A stretch of DNA of 64,000 nt from Molanna angustata. Its lineage: Eukaryota; Arthropoda; Insecta; Trichoptera; Molannidae. The stretch lies in the NCBI GenBank assembly GCA_963576475.1, contig OY754968.1, positions 11,493,607-11,557,606 of the forward strand. Direction: 5' to 3'. Shown here one piece after another: positions 44,430 through 55,230 of the stretch. Within the stretch, counting starts at the first letter, position 1, and every line of letters starts with the position of its first letter. The notes under the pieces are model-generated. The model had not been told where the DNA came from. It ran no database searches and saw nothing but the letters and a program-made list of their open reading frames with translations. Position numbers and translations under genes: made by a program.

Positions 44430-45975
44430 CCCACTAACCCAAGGGGCTATAGTGAGGAGTTATGATTTCGCAATTTTCAAGGGTAATTTTTTTATTTACA
44501 GATTATCAACTAGTATCATGCTGAGACTGTATTCTAAAAGTTTCATCACAATGTATCTGTGTGTGTGCTATGTGCTAGGTATGGCGTGTTTATTTTACTT
44601 TATCGATTATAGACTAAAGTACTCATTCGATTCTTTTAAAATTTTGCAAATACCTATGTATAGGTACCTATATAATTCTCGCTTAGACCCCATTAGATTT
44701 TGAACGATATATGAATAGTGAACTCAATTTTTTTAACTGGCAAATATTTTAAAATGACCCCAAGCTCAGGAAACTTATAATTTGAAAATTTTATTTTATA
44801 ATTGGTAACAAAACACATCACTTCAATAAAATAGCATTGAAGAATTGATAAGTTTTCATAATAAAATATTTAAATACTAGTTGCATGTAACACATGAGAT
44901 CCAACTGTCGATAGCAATAGTATGTATAGTTGAAGAATAAAAATCAAACTATAAACCCATAAATCCAAATTATTGAAAATTTTAACACATGTTGGTATGT
45001 ATGTCAAGATAGGACAGTATGGAGGTCAGTCCTCGTTTCCTTCCCGGAATATGAAAACAGCATGATGGTTCTGTATGTATGTTTGGATATTAAGATCTTA
45101 TCAAACTATTAGGTCTTCTTACATATTGTATTGTGTATAGGCGACTGCCATATAAATTGTATGAAGCGATGTCGTCACTAAATTCAATTTTTATAAAAAT
45201 TGTTAAAAAAAATTTGAGATGTACAAATACAATGCTAATATTTTTTATAGAAAATTAAATTATCTAGTTGGGATATTTCGGCTTTTTTCGATATTTTTAA
45301 AAAGTTTAAAAATTTATCATAAAAAAAATATTTTTCTTAATAAGAAATGTTTGAGAAACCCTGGAATTTTAAAAAAAAAATTATTTGAGATTTTATATTT
45401 GTCTATATTTATACCAATTTTCAGCGTTCTAGCTTTTATGGTTTCTGAGATATATGGAAAAATAAACCAAAATTTCAAAACTTGATAACCCCTGACTGAA
45501 ACAAAAATTCACAATTCTGAGTATAAAAGTTTTGTAGGCCTATAAATATTTATTCTGAAAATTTGGGCTCAGTAAATTGAGCGGATCAAAAGTTATAAGG
45601 GGGGGGGACACACGTACACACCCACACACACCACACACACAGACACACAACAAAACTCACATAAGATGTACTACTCCGAATTCTGAGTAAATCCATGTAT
45701 GGGAACATATATGCTGCGAGGCCTCTAGTTGGTGTTATTAGCATGCAAAAAGTCCACTACACCATACAAAATTTTCCTTCGTACACGCATATTGGCTTAA
45801 TAATGTCGATTCATTAAGAGAATTGAATTCTCATGAACGAATCGACACTTGGAAAAAATAATGCAACTAACTCATTTCATGAAAACACTGAATATTTTCC
45901 ATAGAAAATTTGAATACTTTATAATATAATGACTTGTTAGTGAGGAGTTTAGTGTTGGCCACAACCCACTCATTT
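44430..45975 (+). repeat. Dispersed repeat R4, copy 1, expanded
   Basis: 44430-44890 is colinear with 53118-53560 (AACTAGTATCATGCTGA, CGATTATAGACTAAAGTA, AATGACCCCAAGCTCAGGAA). 45855-45975 matches 53575-53880 (ACTCATTTCATGAAAACACT, GTTAGTGAGGAGTTTAGTGT). The intervening 44990-45850 is largely absent from the second copy and includes a degenerate LINE 3' UTR (44993-45080), a G-run with a CA-rich block (45599-45660) and a palindrome (45804-45847). No coding support; the 104- and 88-codon frames lie in repeat DNA. Confidence 0.5.
45804..45847. repeat. 44-bp imperfect palindrome
   Basis: TGTCGATTCATTAAGAGAAT faces its mirrored half ending GAACGAATCGACA. The 9-bp outer arms (TGTCGATTC / GAATCGACA) and inner GAGAATT / GAATTCTC pair, separated by short mismatches. 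Confidence 0.7.
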
Positions 45976-46746
45976 ATTTATATTTCCTGCCTACTGTCAC
46001 TATTTGTCTCAATTGCAGTTCTCAAAAATAATATTATCAATCGAAAAGATAGATATTTATAAAATAAACAAATAAATTAATTAAATTTGGGTAAATCTGT
46101 CTGCATGTTGTACGTTATTGACACATCGCACGTGGATATATTTATTATACAGAAAAATAACAATTTCCATTCGTGATATAAAATAATAATATCGCGACTC
46201 GAGAAATAGGCCATAATTTAGGGTTATTAATAGTTGGTGTCGAAAGAGAAAAGTGCAATAAGAAACATCCGGAGTAATTTTCAGCAGACGGTTCTAGGAA
46301 CAGTGATGATGATAATAATATTATGGTTGTCACAGTATTAAATACAAGCTCTCAGACAGCTTGTGATTCACCACCGGCTCTCGAAAATCAGTGAATGAAC
46401 TCGGACGTTCAATGTCAAGGGCGTCATTATATGTGACTCGTATTTGATGTCTCTTATACATATTATTGAACAGTGGGTGGAGAGCTCACACGAAGCATAT
46501 TTTAATCTTTGGTACGTCAAAGTAAATATTATATTAATTTTAATTCTCCATTAGTTACTATGTTATAATGTAGAGTCTAACGAGTTTCGCGATACTATGG
46601 GTATCGCAGTAATATTTTTTGTATGTTTGACTTATCATGAAATTTTGTTTTTATCAGCCTATACCTACTACAAGTTTATTTATTTTATTATTTTTTTGAT
46701 GTGGGTATATGCTACAAGGTTTTTTGAAAGATTTTTGGCCCAGTAA
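45976..46746. other. Unassigned stretch; unique patch at 46335-46520
   Basis: 46335-46520 is unique and less AT-rich (AAGCTCTCAGACAGCTTGTG, CACCGGCTCTCGAAAATCAG). Possible conserved non-coding DNA. No gene. Confidence 0.35.
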
Positions 46747-47085
46747 ATGATAATGGGATGGAGGATGCGATATAATCATGAATTACGGGCATTTTATGAT
46801 GAACCCAACATTGTACAAATCATAAAAGTACTGCAGAGGTTGGGACATGTCAACCGGATGAATGATGATAGTGTCCCCAAAAAAGTTCTTAATACCAATC
46901 CAGAGGGCAGAAGAAGTAGAGGCAGGCCCAAGCTAAGATGGCTGGACGATACAGAAGACGACATAAGGGCGATCGGAATAGCAAACTTGAGGAGAGCGGT
47001 GGAGGACATGGACGGCTGGAGAAGGATTCTGGAGGAGGCCAGGGCCCACACAGGGCTGTAGCGCCAATGATGATGATGATGATAC
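46747..47085 (+). pseudogene. RTE-like LINE C-terminus with (GAT)n tail
   Basis: The plus frame ending at 47061 reads LQRLGHVNRMNDDSVPKKVL, GRRSRGRPKLRWLDDTEDDI, DGWRRILEEARAHTGL-stop, then CGCCA(ATG)n to 47084. (L)GHVxRM...GRRxRGRPxxRWxDD...WRRxxxEAxxHxGL is the classic C-terminus of a LINE group abundant in arthropods, and a short GAT/ATG microsatellite is its usual 3' end. 5'-truncated and inactive. Confidence 0.85.
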
Positions 47086-47144
47086 ATATATTATGTTATA
47101 AGCAAAATTATAAAAATACCATAATTCTCACATAGGCATTGCAG

Positions 47145-47265
47145 ATTGGTGGGGGCAGAGCGGTTAGCGCGCTGGGTTTGTAATCCTATGGTCTCGAGTT
47201 CGAATCCTGCCACGACCGACTTGTTACAAGGACACATTCATATTTTAAAAACAAAAAAATGCCTG
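47145..47265 (+). mobile_element. SINE family A, head joined to tail
   Basis: GGGGGCAGAGCGGTTAGCGC (A-box region), GTCTCGAGTTCGAATCC (B box), CTGCCACGACCGAC, then directly CTTGTTACAAGGACACATTC, which is the far end of the family-A body (compare 22985-23010 inverted). The intervening ~70 bp are deleted. Both Pol III boxes look good. Confidence 0.75.
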
Positions 47266-47403
47266 TTTGTGGGTATACCTACAGTAAAATAGCACATAAT
47301 ATGAACAAATAAAAAAATGTATATTACAAGTATCAAAATGTGTCTAAAATATTAGTTAGTTAAGTATATAACAAGAGTGAAATAAACACAAAAACATACA
47401 TTT

Positions 47404-47582
47404 ATGATTTTTTTTGTAAATAGGAACAAAATTGCATTCACATTTGGTTTTGTGCAACTAAATTTTTTGTGCGCACAGCCAAACAGTACAGTCATAAATG
47501 GATAAACCTTTATTACTGGTAACAAAGGTTTGGTTAAAACACAGGTGGCCAATTCGGTTGTCATAATTTTTTTTTCAGTGTA
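47404..47582. mobile_element. A-tract TIR MITE, copy 2
   Basis: Inverse of 573-748: right end TTTTTTTTTTCAGTGTA, interior TTTTGTGCAACTAAATTTTT and GCGCACAGCCAAACAGTAC. The left end is degraded (TTATGATTTTTTTTGTAAA). Confidence 0.6.
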
Positions 47583-48959
47583 TTATTGATATCACAGAAG
47601 AGAGAATATGGATTAGATTTATAGATTATAGATTCTTCTGTGTTTGATATGCATATATTATGGAAACTGAAAATTATAGTCGCAACACGGCACCTACTTG
47701 GAATCTAACTAAATGAACTACATTTTTTTTATTGAAAAAAATATTAATATGTTTAAGTGTACAGATTCTCAAACTACAATGAGTATGTAGATATATATTT
47801 AAGTTGAGTAAAATACATACGTACTAAGATCACTATTTATCGCGTGTCCAATTTAATTATGATAATATGGTTTTTACACCAATCTACGTGCTCTATTTCT
47901 TGTTAACATGTCACATCTTCTTTCTAAAAATTCAATTTTTAAAAGGCAACGTAAATTTAAGTTTAAAAGTAAGTTTAGCTTCTTATATCAACCCTCCTTT
48001 TATTGTGAGTTAAACAAGAAATAAAAAAGTACTACCTACCGAGTTCTAAGAAATATCAACCGTTTTTTTATGAAAATGGTTTATCTTAAATAATATGTTG
48101 TTGGTTTCTATATAATATTTACGTAGTTGTTCCATTATGTAAATATTTATAATGGAGGGTATGGTCTGGTATAGGTAAGGCATGGGTAAGGTAGGTACAG
48201 TTATGTTTGTTAAAATCTTGGCATTTTCAAGAGTGTTTATTAAATATGTAAAAGTTGTAAACAAATTTGATGGCACGATATGTGTCCACATTGACTAGTT
48301 GCACCCCAACCCTGTCGCAATGAAACAACATCCATCCGTAACAGGAGTTATAAACATTTGTTAATGTACCTAAATAAATTTAATGGTCCAAAATAACATT
48401 AGGACAATGCATAATGTAGACGTGTTTCTAAATATTATAATGTTAATGGTGGTTTAGGCTTATTGATCGAATAAATGATGAACGGTTGATTAAAAATTAA
48501 AAAAAATAACATTTTGGAGATGGAGTGTAGGAGCTGCTCTAGAATGGGATGCCACGACCATGTGAATGATTCATATTTTGGAAAAAGGAAGAATAAAAAG
48601 TTTTGAAAATCGATGAGCACATATGAATAGATGTAAATTGGAATAGTAAATTATATCTACATTGATCGAATTATGCAAACATAGAATTTGAAAAACATGA
48701 TCAATAACGACATTAAATATTTTCTGGAGACAAAAACTTTGTAGGTAGATACTTAGGTACCTACTATTCAACACATTGTAGGTATATTGAAAAAAATTCC
48801 ATGACATATCTAGTAAAGTGATAGATTTACATTATTAAATTATTTATTTGAAGTCAAATGTACAATTTTGCTGTGAGGCACCGCCTTAGAACAGTGCTTC
48901 CACTCTATTCTATTATCATCGTTTTCGGGTGTCCCATAAGAGCCAGGTAGGTAATCGAA
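47583..48959. other. Unassigned AT-rich stretch, decayed LINE piece
   Basis: At 48530-48565 GAATGGGATGCCACGACCAT resembles GRPRKGWHDH coding DNA of the LINE at 54001, probably an old fragment. 48860-48900 (GAGGCACCGCCTTAGAACAG) resembles DNA near 23605. No gene. Confidence 0.4.
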
Positions 48960-49140
48960 AATACAACAAGCAACAATAATACCTCACATAGTTCATCAAT
49001 GAGGTTCACCACCCATTCTGAATATTCCTTTTTAGGTGAGACGAGACATATGTTGTACTTCTTTTTATAAGGTTATGCACACACGCATACCTGTTGCTGG
49101 TTACCACACATTGTGGCATATACCCTGATGGTATGAATGA
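48960..49140 (+). repeat. Dispersed repeat R2, copy 2
   Basis: CTCACATAGTTCATCAATGA, CACCCATTCTGAATATTCC and CCTGTTGCTGGTTACCACAC match 61510-61670. It ends in (TGAA)n at 49133-49148. Confidence 0.65.
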
Positions 49141-49479
49141 ATGAATGAAAAATGTACAATCCGTTGTACAACTCCAAAAATAAATTAAACGAAGACACTA
49201 TGCTACCTAAGCCTGCCAAATTTCTGCGAAGACGAACCCTAAAAGAGTAGGGTGGGTTGCCTTAAAAAAACCCTAAAAGAAATTTCTAGTGTCTTTCAAC
49301 GGAAGCACTCTATCTGACAGCAAATCTATCAATCTTCTCGGAGTATCTATAAGGAACCAACTATAACAGGAGCTCCATTGATGCTAAGGTGAAACTCGCC
49401 TTCAAAAGTTGAGAGTAGGTATTTATGCCTATAGAGCGCGTTCATAAATTTTAGTTTATTCTATAGTAGTTTTTTTATT
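49141..49479. other. Unassigned stretch
   Basis: No gene recognised. AACCCTAAAAGA recurs at 49227 and 49269 (local duplication). Confidence 0.35.
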
Positions 49480-49650
49480 GACAATTTTTTTAACATCTAA
49501 ATAGAGATGAATTTGGGATATTATAGAAGAACCAGGAACTCAAGGCACCTACAGGGCTTACGACTTGTCATCGGTTGGTTTACGTGATCACTTTATGTGC
49601 TTGCACAACGTTCATCAATTATGCCTTCGTATATGCAATTAAAAAAAATA
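49480..49650 (-). repeat. Dispersed repeat R3, copy
   Basis: AACATCTAAATAGAGATGAA, AGAACCAGGAACTCAAGGCA, TTGGTTTACGTGATCACTTT and CATCAATTATGCCTTCGTAT are the inverse of 43736-43935. Confidence 0.7.
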
Positions 49651-49743
49651 TTCGATTTATTCTATAGATATAAGAATTTGTATCTCTGGTTCCTCTTTTA
49701 CCCATCCACAATATAGTCACTCGTTTTACTCTAATCTACACCC

Positions 49744-49960
49744 TTTAACAGCAAATCTTTAACATGCACTAACCAGTCGCTTCTTAAATTCTTTTATTAA
49801 CACAGGAGCCCGACTGTGGAACGAACTTCCGATTTTCGATTTTCTAGCTTCTTTAAATTTGGGTCTTTTTAGATACAAATTCCTATTTTCCTGAGCAGAT
49901 TGCAACAAACCCACCCCAACGCTACGTAGTGCGCTTCTTCTCGGAAGAGTATAAAAGACC
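49744..49960 (+). pseudogene. CR1/Rex-like LINE C-terminus
   Basis: The plus frame to the stop at about 49893 reads HALTSRFLNSFINTGARLWN, then ELPIFDFLASLNLGLFRYKF and LFS-stop. GARLWNxLP followed by a short FxxxL(K/R)xxLF end is the standard last block of CR1/Rex-type RTs. A 67-codon frame on the opposite strand is a shadow. Confidence 0.6.
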
Positions 49961-50927
49961 AAAATCCTAAAAGTCGGTGTTCCCTACGTAGCTACGTTAA
50001 AAAAATGTTTTTTTTTAAATGCTTTATAGAATCAATGGAAAAACGATCGAATTCAAAACGAGCTATTCAATTACGTAGAATTGTTTTTGACTCCTGTGAT
50101 GTCAGGGTGGACGGAAATCACCCCTTGTATCGATTGTGGCGCGTGCGATACGACATTACGCGGGCCTTAGCGCATCACATCAATTTCATCCGCAAGAAGA
50201 CGATCAATTTAACGACACTTTGTAAAAGAACCCCGTCCATTCATTCGAGTTCTTTTCCGTCTCGATTTACACGTTGATCCTTTGCCGCTAGTTGGTAGCC
50301 AGCTTTGTTCACGTTGGCTGTGTATTTTTTGATGAATTTTCATAGACATATTGTATTTACATTTCAGCTGCTGACTCGGCGGGTGCGAGGGTTAATTTTA
50401 GCTCGGGGTAATGTGTGAGGTCGGTAGGGTCAGGGGTGGGGGCGGGGTGAAGGTTATGATATTTGACACGCCATGGACGGCTCGTTTATAAGAGCAAATA
50501 AAAAAAAAACAAGGAACATTTTTCATTCATTAAAAAAAAACAATTTTATTATTTCATTTTTGTTATGATTTACATCCTGCTCCCCTTTGCTATTGAGAAA
50601 ATATCGTGTTACAAATTAAATTTCTTAAAAAGAAATTGAAATTCTCTTAGATTTTGCAATTTATATTTTAGTATCGATGAATTTGATATTTTGATTAATA
50701 AGGACATTCTTTTTAAAGTTTTCTTGACGTTGAAATAAAGAAAAAAAATATAAGTTAAAAGTTCTTTTTATAATATTTTTTTAAAATATCGTATACCTAT
50801 TATGATTTGAATGATTTGTCTTTACACTGATTCAAAGAATAGAGTTTTTCTTCCTATGTTTAAATAATGTATACAATAGAAAAGTACCTACTCCATAAAA
50901 AACCCGCTCAGGAATTGTTAAAATTTG
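49961..50927. other. GC-richer unique island at 50040-50500
   Basis: 50090-50290 and 50380-50500 are unique and unusually GC-rich for this window: GTCAGGGTGGACGGAAATCA, GGCGCGTGCGATACGACATT, GGGTGGGGGCGGGGTGAAGG. TTTATAAG sits at 50485-50492, just after the G-rich block. Enhancer or promoter DNA is a fair guess. A 90-codon plus frame (50005-50277) covers part of it, rich in Arg/His/Ser, without a known domain. Confidence 0.3.
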
Positions 50928-51107
50928 AAGAAGGAAAAAAAATAGTGCACACTAATTTATTTAGTGAAAAATTTAGTGTTTACTACGACCTATCTGTTAT
51001 AAACATAAATTTGTTCAATTGAACCCACTTATAAATCCAGAATTCCATTCAATTTTTAATTTTGTAAACGGAATTCTGATTTATCGTTTTTTTTTCCTCA
51101 GTGTACC
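50928..51107. mobile_element. A-tract TIR MITE, copy 3 (diverged)
   Basis: Right end TTTTTTTTTCCTCAGTGTA; left end GAAGAAGGAAAAAAAATAGT is a weak mirror. The interior has CCAGAATTCCATTCAA facing TTGTAAACGGAATTCTGA. Length and ends agree with copies 1 and 2, but the interior differs. Confidence 0.45.
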
Positions 51108-51125
51108 TCCTATATATTACCGGGG

Positions 51126-51375
51126 AAACCCGATTTCAGGCAAAAAAGTATGTCCTAAGCCAAACTACATAGCTGTCCTAGGCCAAACTACATAGTTGTC
51201 CTATGTAAAACTACATTGTTGTCCTAGGCCAAACAACATTGTTGTCCAAGGCCAAACTACATAGTTCTCCTAGGCCAAAATAGTTTGTCCTACACGTGGC
51301 ATATAATAATCCTATCTACCTAACCAATTCTAAGCAAAAGTTTGGTAAGAATATGTTTAGCCTGAAATCGGGTTT
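51126..51375. mobile_element. TIR element enclosing a 23-bp minisatellite
   Basis: AAACCCGATTTCAGGC (51126-51141) and GCCTGAAATCGGGTTT (51360-51375) are perfect 16-bp inverted repeats. Between them lies the 23-bp tandem repeat. A weak echo (AAACCCCGATGTCAGG) occurs at 56891-56906. No coding frame; class unknown. Confidence 0.65.
51149..51292. repeat. 23-bp minisatellite, about 6 units
   Basis: Unit close to TTGTCCTAGGCCAAACTACA plus TAG, repeated with small changes (CTATGTAAAACTACATTG, CAAGGCCAAACTACATAG). Units are contiguous, with no spacers. Confidence 0.85.
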
Positions 51376-51379
51376 GGCC

Positions 51380-52282
51380 GATAACACATATATCCATAAC
51401 CCTTACAAAATCAAGATTTTATTGTTCATTCAATACCCATTTTGATTCTACGCCATATGAGAGTAATTGACTTGAACCAGATAAGTTTCAGCATTCATAA
51501 GTTAAAACAACTGTCTTTATAAGGGGTCATGCTCGCTTTAGTTCCCCTGCATCTTCTTCATCTCCTTCTTGCCTTGGTCTCCTGATACCTGGAACATTGT
51601 GTTGACAGATGTTTCACTGAACATCCACTTCAATCGTCACCTTTTTCTATTCCTAAACATTCAAATCACTTTAACAATTATAAAGAAGTGTTAATCGAGA
51701 CTGCTGTATTTCCATTTCACATATTTAATCTACTTTTTTAGTCATATCCGCTCTCTACAAGGAACATGAGTTAGTATATCGTGTCATCTTTTGCTTGTTC
51801 CTTCTTAAAATCAGAGAGGATATTTTTTGAGTCAGATATTCTGACACATAACAAGTTAGTGAAATTGAAATAAACTCTTATTTTGAGAAAATTGATTTAT
51901 ATTTAATTAATCTTTTCAACTGTCAATTTCGTTATAATTGTTTTTGAAGCCATAAGAATATGATTTTGGTAGTTTATGACTCATTTAGATACGTAAATAA
52001 GCTATCGCTTCGAAAGCGATCTATCAAATGACTCACTAGCGGTAAAACAAAATGAGTATATGTACCTATATATAACATAAAATCATTTACCTATGTAGGT
52101 ATGTTAAAACATTACTTTTGTATCAGTTTGCAAGAGAAACCTTAATTTTAAATGAATTCCTGTGGATTTCAAATAACATTATTTATCTTTCCCTCGAACC
52201 CTTTTTGTTTATATTTTAAACAAATCTTTCGTGATTTTAAATACCTGGATGTGTTGAAATGCTAAGTAAATTTAAAATATGT
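51380..52282. other. Unassigned AT-rich stretch
   Basis: No gene recognised. Confidence 0.4.
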
Positions 52283-52467
52283 GATTGTGGAGCAGACACA
52301 GAAACACTAAAACCACGTGTTCTTTGAATGCCTGATACAGTATATCAAATTGAAATTGAAACATTATGCCGATTTTAAAGTTCCATACTTTGCCTGTATC
52401 TTTTCAGACATCTTTTCATATCTCATCTTTGGTCTTTCAATTCCCATCTTAATCTATTTTGATTAAC
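52283..52467 (+). pseudogene. Decayed LINE zinc-finger C-terminus
   Basis: CDCGADTETLK, then after a one-base frame change HVFFECLIQYIKLKL and onward to ILIYFD-stop. It has the same C-x-C-G..ET...H.FFEC pattern as 23653-23862, with a frameshift inside the finger. Confidence 0.55.
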
Positions 52468-53117
52468 GGCATCAATCTGTTACTATAAAATCTTATAAGT
52501 ATCTAGAATTTCCTATGTGGTCCAAATCATTCTTCGTAAGTATGGTTGTTTGCTTAGATGAATAAAAACTATATTGCAGATGAAACTTGGTATTAATATT
52601 ATGCATAGTGCCTACCTATATTGTGAAAAAAATCGATGGTTTTCATTTTATTGAATAAATAAAATGATACAAATTATGTTTTCTTCGCGAATCAATTGAA
52701 TTACACCTTGAAATTATTTTGATATCAAGACATAAACTTCCAACTGTAAATACAAGTGGTAAATACTAAACATCCTCCTCAGTAGATATCTACCAACAGA
52801 ATTTCTGGTTAATTTAATCAAAATTGAATAAATCTTTGATGAGCATTACGTCAGCAATAAAACGACGTTACGATCAAATTAATGGCAAAGCAGCGATTGT
52901 TCAAGATTTGGTATTGTTCTATATTAGAATGATTGCCTGCTATACCTACTGAATATTTGATAAACCGTGAAAAAAAATATCATGGAGGTTACCTCGGCAA
53001 AATCGTTTGGTCGTAAAAAGATAGCCTTACTATATACACTCGAAACCGATCCCAATTTCGAATTGCAGTAGAGAACGAGACTGCAGATCTACGGAGAAAT
53101 ACTTTTTACTCCTGTCT
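52468..53117. other. Unassigned stretch with a hairpin-B arm remnant
   Basis: GGTTACCTCGGCAAAATCGT followed by TTGGTCGT (about 52990-53017) matches one arm of hairpin B at 3.3 kb (CCTTGGCGAAAACGTTTGGT read inversely). The opposite arm is not found here. No gene. Confidence 0.45.
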
Positions 53118-53890
53118 ACCCCAAGGAATATAGGGGGGGTATGAATTCGCAATTTTTAAGGATTTTCTTATTGCAGATGATCAACTAGTATCATGCTGAA
53201 ATTATATTCTGAAAGTTTCATCACTTTGTATATATTTATTTGTGTGTGTGTTATGTAGGTACTATGTGCTTATGTACTTTGTACGGCGTGTTAATTCTAC
53301 TTTATCGATTATTGACTAAAGTATTCATTCGATTCTTTTCAAATTTTGCAAATTTGTATACCTACTTATCTAATACTCGCTAATTTTGAAGGGTATTTGA
53401 TCAGTGCTTCTCAATTTTTTTAACTCAAATATTTCAAAGTGACCCCAAGTTCAGGAAACTTAAAATTGGATATTTTCGTTTTCAAATTGCTAAAAAGGCA
53501 CATCATTATGTATAAAATGGCATTGAAGAAAATTGAAGCTTTTCATAATAAAATATTTTAATAAAAACACATTGACAAACTCATTTCATAAAAATGTTGA
53601 AAATTTTCCATACAAAATTTTGATACTTTGTGAACTCACTTGGAAGTGACGATACATAAATAAAATACATAAGTAATTATTATTTTATCAGTAATATATA
53701 TGAAAGTACATCACTTTCATAAAATAGCATCCAAGAGTTATCGAATTTTCATAATAAAATATTGTAATCAAAAATAATTTAACAAACTCAAATGCTGAAA
53801 ATTTTCAAATACGAAATTTGATTACTTTGTGGTGTGAATTGGCCGTGAGGAGTATAGCGTTGCCCACAACCCCCCTTTTTTATTTACCAC
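53118..53890 (+). repeat. Dispersed repeat R4, copy 2
   Basis: Colinear with 44430-44890 and 45855-45975 (AACTAGTATCATGCTGAAAT, GTGACCCCAAGTTCAGGAAA, GAGGAGTATAGCGTTGCCCA). It contains an internal duplication: ACAAACTCATTTCATAAAAA / ACAAACTCAAATGCTGAAAA and AAAATGGCATTGAAG / AAAATAGCATCCAAG. No coding content. Confidence 0.6.
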
Positions 53891-54000
53891 AAACTCGAAA
53901 GTAATCGTATAGTTTAGCGATTAGTGGCTATTCGATATTTCCGAATCTATTTAATTTCAATAACTTTATTTTATATTGCTTTTCGGACAAATGACGAAGC

Positions 54001-54258
54001 CTGACGAAGAAAATATACAAAGCTGACAGGAACGGAATAAGAGGTTGGGGGCGCCCAAGAAAAGGATGGCACGACCATGTAAACGATATTTTGAAAGATG
54101 GAAATGTAAGAAGCATGAACAACAGATGAACATGTATGAGACGATGTATGAATGTTGATGAGGCGATGAATGTGTGTCAAGATAGAAAAATGTGGCGTTC
54201 GGTTCTCTCTGCCTACCCCGTGAGGGACATGGCGTGATGGTATGTATGTATGTATGCT
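54001..54258 (+). pseudogene. LINE RT C-terminus plus 3' UTR
   Basis: The plus frame 54001-54129 reads LTKKIYKADRNGIRGWGRPR, then KGWHDHVNDILKDGNVRSMN and NR-stop, followed by the 3' UTR (AATGTGGCGTTCGGTTCTCT, GGGACATGGCGTGATGG) and (GTAT)n. It gives the intact frame that the copy at 20173-20895 loses after GRPRKG. Confidence 0.85.
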
Positions 54259-54769
54259 TTTCGGACAACATTCATAGTTCTACTATTTATTTTCATTATT
54301 TTAAAAACAGTTCTTGAACGTAGTGCAATGAGTCAATTCATTAGATTTAAAATGGGCTTATACTTACAGACAGAAATATATAATTTCAGATATATCAAAA
54401 TAGACAAGTCTGTTTAACAAACCTATAAGTATAACTGTTTCCTTGGAGTGAATGAAAATTTGAATCAATTTAATAGACTTCCACTCGATGTAATGGATTC
54501 GACGACTTTTGTGAAATTTGTCAAAGAAGCCGAAATCTGCCAACCGCCAGGTATCTCTGCCGCTTCGTGACATTCAATTATTTTGACTGTGAAATTTCTT
54601 TACACATTTCTGGGAAACATTCTGTAATACATATTACTTCAATAATTGAAAATTGACGACAAAATAAGACCAAATTGCGTCGAATATCAAACTGAAGCCA
54701 TCAATCTATGAACAACATTAGACACGCGTCGAATCACAATATTATAGAAATATGTTATATAAGAACGTT
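54259..54769. other. Unassigned stretch
   Basis: No gene recognised; 54460-54580 is unique and less AT-rich. Confidence 0.35.
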
Positions 54770-55170
54770 CAACTATATTTTACTAACTCAACACTTCAAC
54801 TTAGTCCGGATATTGCGTCGTCTAACTCACTTTGTATTTTCAAGAAAAAACTAAAGAAGGAATATTTATCCCTGAACACCTGATCCCGATTTCCTCTCCT
54901 TGTCCTTTTTTACCCTATCCTTTTTTTGCTATGAAGTACCTATTTTAATTTTTTTTTGTTTTAATTGCATCTTAGTGTTATATATTTTTTTGGTTTCTTT
55001 TTGCTCTTATTCTTTTGTTTTTTGTGCATAAATAATTTTGTCATACTTTGTAATCTGGTAGGTTGGAAGAAATTGCCTAGTGGCAATAAGGCAGTGTACA
55101 ATATATTTTTTTTATATTATGTACAGAATAATGTTTTTTATATTATGAAACAAACAAATAAATAAACAAA
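54770..55170 (+). pseudogene. LINE end, family L4
   Basis: Plus frame LSPDIASSNSLCIFKKKLKK, then EYLSLNT-stop near 54883, a T-rich 3' UTR with TTTGTAATCTGGTAGGTTGG and AAATTGCCTAGTGGCAATAA (short stem ATTGCC / GGCAAT), and the tail AAACAAACAAATAAATAAAC. The 66-codon Phe-rich frame in the UTR is not a gene. Confidence 0.65.
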
Positions 55171-55230
55171 AATCAAACGTGGTCAAATAAGAAATTTGAT
55201 ATTATAATAACTCATCGTTCACAAAAATTT

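Noticed and set aside
46747..47061. Host gene of about 104 aa
   Set aside because: GHVxRM, GRPxLRW and the HTGL-stop followed by (ATG)n identify it as a LINE C-terminus.
47145..47215. Apparent tRNA gene
   Set aside because: Followed by the family-A SINE tail; the same head occurs antisense at 56590 and 22975.
50005..50277. 90-codon plus frame as a host gene
   Set aside because: No recognisable domain or gene structure; the GC-rich island is better treated as possible regulatory DNA.
51149..51292. CRISPR-like 23-bp repeats
   Set aside because: No spacers; a minisatellite inside a TIR element.
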